Below are positions 61,895-64,000 of a stretch of DNA of 64,000 bases, piece after piece (positions within the stretch are counted from its first letter, which is position 1; every line of letters starts with the position of its first letter). The notes beneath the pieces are model-generated. The model had not been told where the DNA came from and did no database searches. It worked only from the letters and a program-made list of their open reading frames with translations. This stretch comes from UBA10649 sp965278965. Lineage in GTDB: Bacteria; Actinomycetota; Actinomycetes; S36-B12. The stretch spans positions 744,001-808,000 of the forward strand of contig OZ257127.1 of the NCBI GenBank assembly GCA_965278965.1, written 5' to 3'. The position numbers were made by a program, and so were the translations under genes.

Positions 61895-62202
61895 CGACGA
61901 GCGACGACCCGCTGACGGTCGTGATGACGGCGTGGCTGAATCCAGATGGGCGAGGTCCGCACGACGACTACCTCGCTGCCGCGGCACCGCTTCTGGCCGA
62001 GGTCGGCGCCGAGCGCGTGTACGGAGGTGAGGCGATGGCCCCGCTGTACGGCCGAGCCACGTGGTCGCGGGTCATCGTGACGCGCTTCCCTAGCCGGGCG
62101 GCCCTGATGCGCTTGGTCACCGACCCGAGGTTCGCCGCGCTCGCCGAGCAGCGGGACGCGGCCGTGGCGCGGGTGTCCGCCACCATCTGCCGATCCCTGT
62201 GA
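61891..62202 (+). CDS. DUF1330-like dimeric alpha/beta barrel protein
   Basis: 103 aa from GTG 61891, coupled to the regulator by a GTGA overlap. It shows the ferredoxin-like barrel pattern of DUF1330 proteins: VVMTAWLNPDGRGPHDDYLAAAAPLLAEVGAERV is visible in part, followed by WSRVIVTRFPSRAALMRLVTDPRFAAL. Such small barrels act as cyclases, isomerases or plain dimerisation units. It ends 16 bp from the convergent RiPP precursor gene. A role in the RiPP pathway is possible but unproven. Confidence 0.7.
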   Translation: MTTSDDPLTVVMTAWLNPDGRGPHDDYLAAAAPLLAEVGAERVYGGEAMAPLYGRATWSRVIVTRFPSRAALMRLVTDPRFAALAEQRDAAVARVSATICRSL

Positions 62203-62218
62203 TGCGGGCGGGGCAGGC

Positions 62219-62341
62219 CTAGCTCGTGTAGTCCGAGCCGCCGTCGTTGGTGTTGCCTGTGGTGGTAGCAGCCATCGCACTGCTCACGGCACCGCGGTCC
62301 GTGACGGTCGGCTCGATCCACATCTTCTTCGCAGAGTCCAT
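62219..62341 (-). CDS. Putative lasso-type RiPP precursor peptide (40 aa)
   Basis: The frame starts at ATG 62341 with GAAGGG at ideal spacing and ends at TAG 62219. The leader reads MDSAKKM, then WIEPTVTDRGAV: this fits the lasso leader pattern [Y/W]xxPx[L/V]xxxG, with W8, P11, V13 and G17. It continues through a Thr triplet (26-28). The likely core is GNTNDGGSDYTS, starting at Gly29 with Thr27 at position -2. Asp at core position 9 could close a nine-residue macrolactam ring with the N-terminal amine, leaving a three-residue tail. A core starting at Asn30 would give an eight-residue ring. The recognition-element and cyclase genes lie 1.1 kb upstream on the same strand. Confidence 0.65.
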   Translation of the reverse strand: MDSAKKMWIEPTVTDRGAVSSAMAATTTGNTNDGGSDYTS

Positions 62342-62431
62342 CGGGGTGCCCTTCGCTATGGTCCGTGCCAGTCGCCCGCACGCTAGCACCGCGATCGTGC
62401 CGAATCACGGCTCCGCGCGGATACCGATGGG
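62342..62431. promoter_or_regulatory. 90-bp divergent promoter region of precursor and toroid genes
   Basis: The region between the precursor ATG (62341) and the toroid-protein ATG (62432) must carry both promoters. The precursor ribosome site is GAAGGG, 7 nt upstream of its start. I see no consensus -35/-10 pair; CATAGC (minus strand, about 62360) is a weak -10 candidate for the precursor. Confidence 0.4.
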
Positions 62432-63433
62432 ATGGTGACGGCCATCGCTCCCCCATCCGAGCGCTGTGCACACGCCGTGTCCGAAGGCGTCGACGCTCTG
62501 GGCCGCCTGCAGCACCCGTCCGGTTCGTGGAGCGACTACCGCCTGGGTCGGCAGGTCAGCGACGAGTACGTCACCGCGTTCGTTGCCGCTCTCCTGACCG
62601 ATGTGCCTGGCTCCGACGGGTTGGTCGAGCTGGCCTGGCGTCACCTGGCCGGCCGAGCGGCGATGCGGGCGGCCGGCGGGTGGGGCTGGAACCTGTGGCT
62701 GCCCCCTGATGCCGACTCGACCGCATTCGCCCTGCTCGCCGCTCGAGCCGCAGACGACGTCGGCCCCGAGTGCGACCGCGGACTGGCGTTCCTCGCCGCA
62801 CACGTCGACGGCGACGGCGCACGCACCTACCGCGACGCCGACGTCGTGCGGCACGTCGCCGCGGGCGATGGTGACCACGCGTGGACTCGTCCGCATGCGT
62901 GCGTGACGGCGGCGGTCGCCGGGCCCGGCTGCTCGTTGGTGCCGAGCCTGGGACCGGCTGTCCGGAGCTTCCAGCGCCCGGACGGATCGTGGCGCGGCCA
63001 CTGGTGGGTGACCTCGGACTACCCCACGGGAATCTCGTGCACAGCGCTGAGGGACGACAAGCCCGCGCTGGTCCGGGCGGGCCAATGGGCCAGAACGGCT
63101 CCAGTCCCCACCGGGGCGTTCGACATCGCGTGGCGCCTTGTCACGGTGACGCTGTCCGCTGTCGCGGATCCGGGCGCGTGCTCGCTGGCCGACGTGACGG
63201 CGATGAGCACGGTGCTGCTGAGCGGTCAGCGCGCCGACGGATCCTGGGCTCCGTCGGCACAGATGCGCCTTCCCGCTCCGGAGGACGCCGACCCCGATGC
63301 ACGCGCCGAGTGGGCGGTCGACGCGCGGGGCATGGGTGCCGTGACGACCGATCACAACGGAATCGCCTCGACCGCAAGCGCGGTGAGCGCCCTCGCACTA
63401 GCCGGCACGGTGCTTGCCGGTGCTGACGCCTAG
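62432..63433 (+). CDS. Alpha/alpha-toroid protein (squalene-cyclase/prenyltransferase repeats)
   Basis: 333 aa, ATG 62432. QW-like repeats are spread along the chain: LQHPSGSWSDY (about 28), SFQRPDGSWRGHWW (about 183) and SGQRADGSWAP (about 267), with helix pairs between, as in class II terpene cyclases and protein prenyltransferase beta subunits. The usual class II DxDD acid motif is not seen; DDVGPECD and DADVVR are only loosely similar. It has no signal peptide. Its stop shares the palindrome CTAG with the stop of the convergent recognition-element gene. A tailoring or scaffold role in the RiPP pathway is inferred from location. Confidence 0.65.
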   Translation: MVTAIAPPSERCAHAVSEGVDALGRLQHPSGSWSDYRLGRQVSDEYVTAFVAALLTDVPGSDGLVELAWRHLAGRAAMRAAGGWGWNLWLPPDADSTAFALLAARAADDVGPECDRGLAFLAAHVDGDGARTYRDADVVRHVAAGDGDHAWTRPHACVTAAVAGPGCSLVPSLGPAVRSFQRPDGSWRGHWWVTSDYPTGISCTALRDDKPALVRAGQWARTAPVPTGAFDIAWRLVTVTLSAVADPGACSLADVTAMSTVLLSGQRADGSWAPSAQMRLPAPEDADPDARAEWAVDARGMGAVTTDHNGIASTASAVSALALAGTVLAGADA

Positions 63434-63699
63434 TCGACGATTCGTACCGAATCCGACGTCGTGAGCGTCGCCACCGTCTGCTCGGCCGCACGGGTTGCGA
63501 CATCCTCATCAACGTCGAACTCGTCGACGAGCACGCTGGCGATCTGCGCCAGGGTCGTCGGCTCGGCGAGGAGCTCCCAGATTCGCGCCGCCGTCTCGTT
63601 CAGCGAGACGAACCGAAGCTCCGGCGACAGCAGGACCAGTTCGTCCTCAACCACTGTCTGGAGGACCTCGGCGTTGCGCTGGTAACGGATGTCGCTCAT
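63430..63699 (-). CDS. PqqD-like RiPP recognition element (lasso B1 type)
   Basis: 89 aa from ATG 63699. The PqqD/RRE winged-helix pattern is clear: an N-terminal strand pair (DELVLLSPELRFVSLNETAARIWELL is visible in part), then a helical part (TLAQIASVLVDEFDVDEDVATRAAEQTVATL). In lasso pathways this B1 protein binds the leader, mainly through the YxxP motif, and presents it to the B2 peptidase and the cyclase. It begins 11 bp after the cyclase stop, the usual C-B1 order. The B2 peptidase gene is not in the window. Confidence 0.85.
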   Translation of the reverse strand: MSDIRYQRNAEVLQTVVEDELVLLSPELRFVSLNETAARIWELLAEPTTLAQIASVLVDEFDVDEDVATRAAEQTVATLTTSDSVRIVD

Positions 63700-63710
63700 G
63701 CCGGGCGACC

Positions 63711-64000
63711 CTAGTCGGCGCGGCGGCGGGCGTCCCACCAGGCGGCGAACAACCCGAGCGTGATCCACCGCCCCTCATACGCGCACCACCGTCGCAGGCC
63801 GGCGTCGTCGACGGGAAGGCCCGCATCCAGCGACGCGCGGATGGCATCGACGTCGATGAGCCGGCGCGCCGAGACGGACCCGTCGACGAGGTCGAGGGCG
63901 TCGTAGTAGCGCGCGACGTTGGCCCGGATCAGCGGGGCGGCGTCAGCCGCCTGGCCCCCTCTCGAGCGGCGCAGGCGAACCGGGTCCGGGAGCAGTCCGC
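63711..64000 (-). CDS. Asparagine-synthetase-like lasso cyclase, C-terminal fragment
   Basis: Only the last 96 residues are visible because the gene enters from the right edge; the stop is TAG 63711. The fragment begins GLLPDPVRLRRSRGGQAAD, matching the late loop of AsnB-type ATP-dependent synthetases and lasso macrolactam cyclases, and ends in a helical tail (WCAYEGRWITLGLFAAWWDA). With the PqqD-like gene immediately downstream and a leader-motif peptide nearby, a lasso-type C protein that adenylates the ring-closing Asp/Glu is the best reading. Ordinary asparagine synthetase is less likely in this company. Confidence 0.7.
   Translation of the reverse strand, partial: GLLPDPVRLRRSRGGQAADAAPLIRANVARYYDALDLVDGSVSARRLIDVDAIRASLDAGLPVDDAGLRRWCAYEGRWITLGLFAAWWDARRRAD

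Overview
The window is GC-rich chromosomal DNA from an actinomycete. Third codon positions are almost all G or C, GTG starts and 4-bp stop/start overlaps are common, and the core gene order is that of Micrococcales. A Cellulomonadaceae-like host is the best guess, but this is inference from gene content; there is no 16S rRNA gene here.

Layout. 1-3.7 kb: an iron/heme uptake locus. Two small secreted proteins diverge from an ABC importer (hmuT-hmuU-hmuV) across a DtxR/IdeR-like iron box. 3.7-14 kb: housekeeping genes, mostly on the minus strand (maltokinase-cap protein, holA, comEC-comEA, plsY, degV family, YcaQ-like glycosylase, leuS). 14-20 kb: an accessory surface block of an IPT/TIG-repeat membrane protein and three Flp-type prepilins that share Cys-rich repeats and a C-terminal beta domain. 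20-25 kb: loosely linked accessory enzymes (EamA at 15.8 kb, LLM oxidoreductase, MFS exporter, ArsC-like reductase, SnoaL-like protein, a frameshifted dienelactone hydrolase, alpha/beta hydrolase). 25-37 kb: tRNA-Ala(GGC) followed by the conserved series phosphatase, rsfS, LytR_C protein, nadD, a 49-aa membrane protein, proA, proB, obgE, rpmA, rplU and rne. 37-46 kb: a radical-SAM pair and the elongasome genes rodA, mrdA, mreD, mreC and mreB. 46-53 kb: DUF2319 hydrolase, ndk, DUF4233, folC and valS.

53.4-59.9 kb holds an uncommon minus-strand run that I cannot match to a described system: an NlpC/P60 hydrolase, two proteins of unknown function, a DUF4388-like protein, a MinD/CpaE-type ATPase with a His/Glu-rich linker, and a 90-aa protein. 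60-64 kb contains a QueC-like PP-loop protein, a GAF-LuxR regulator, a DUF1330-like protein and, cut by the right edge, a lasso-type RiPP locus. That locus has a 40-aa precursor with a lasso leader motif, an alpha/alpha-toroid (squalene-cyclase repeat) protein, a PqqD-like recognition element and the C-terminus of an asparagine-synthetase-like cyclase. It is the best candidate for something new: the predicted core is short and hydrophilic, and the toroid protein is not a standard lasso partner.

Transcription units often end in unusually long, near-perfect inverted repeats (arms of 17-26 bp, loops of 2-47 nt, no U-tract). Two of them share the same outer 14 bp.
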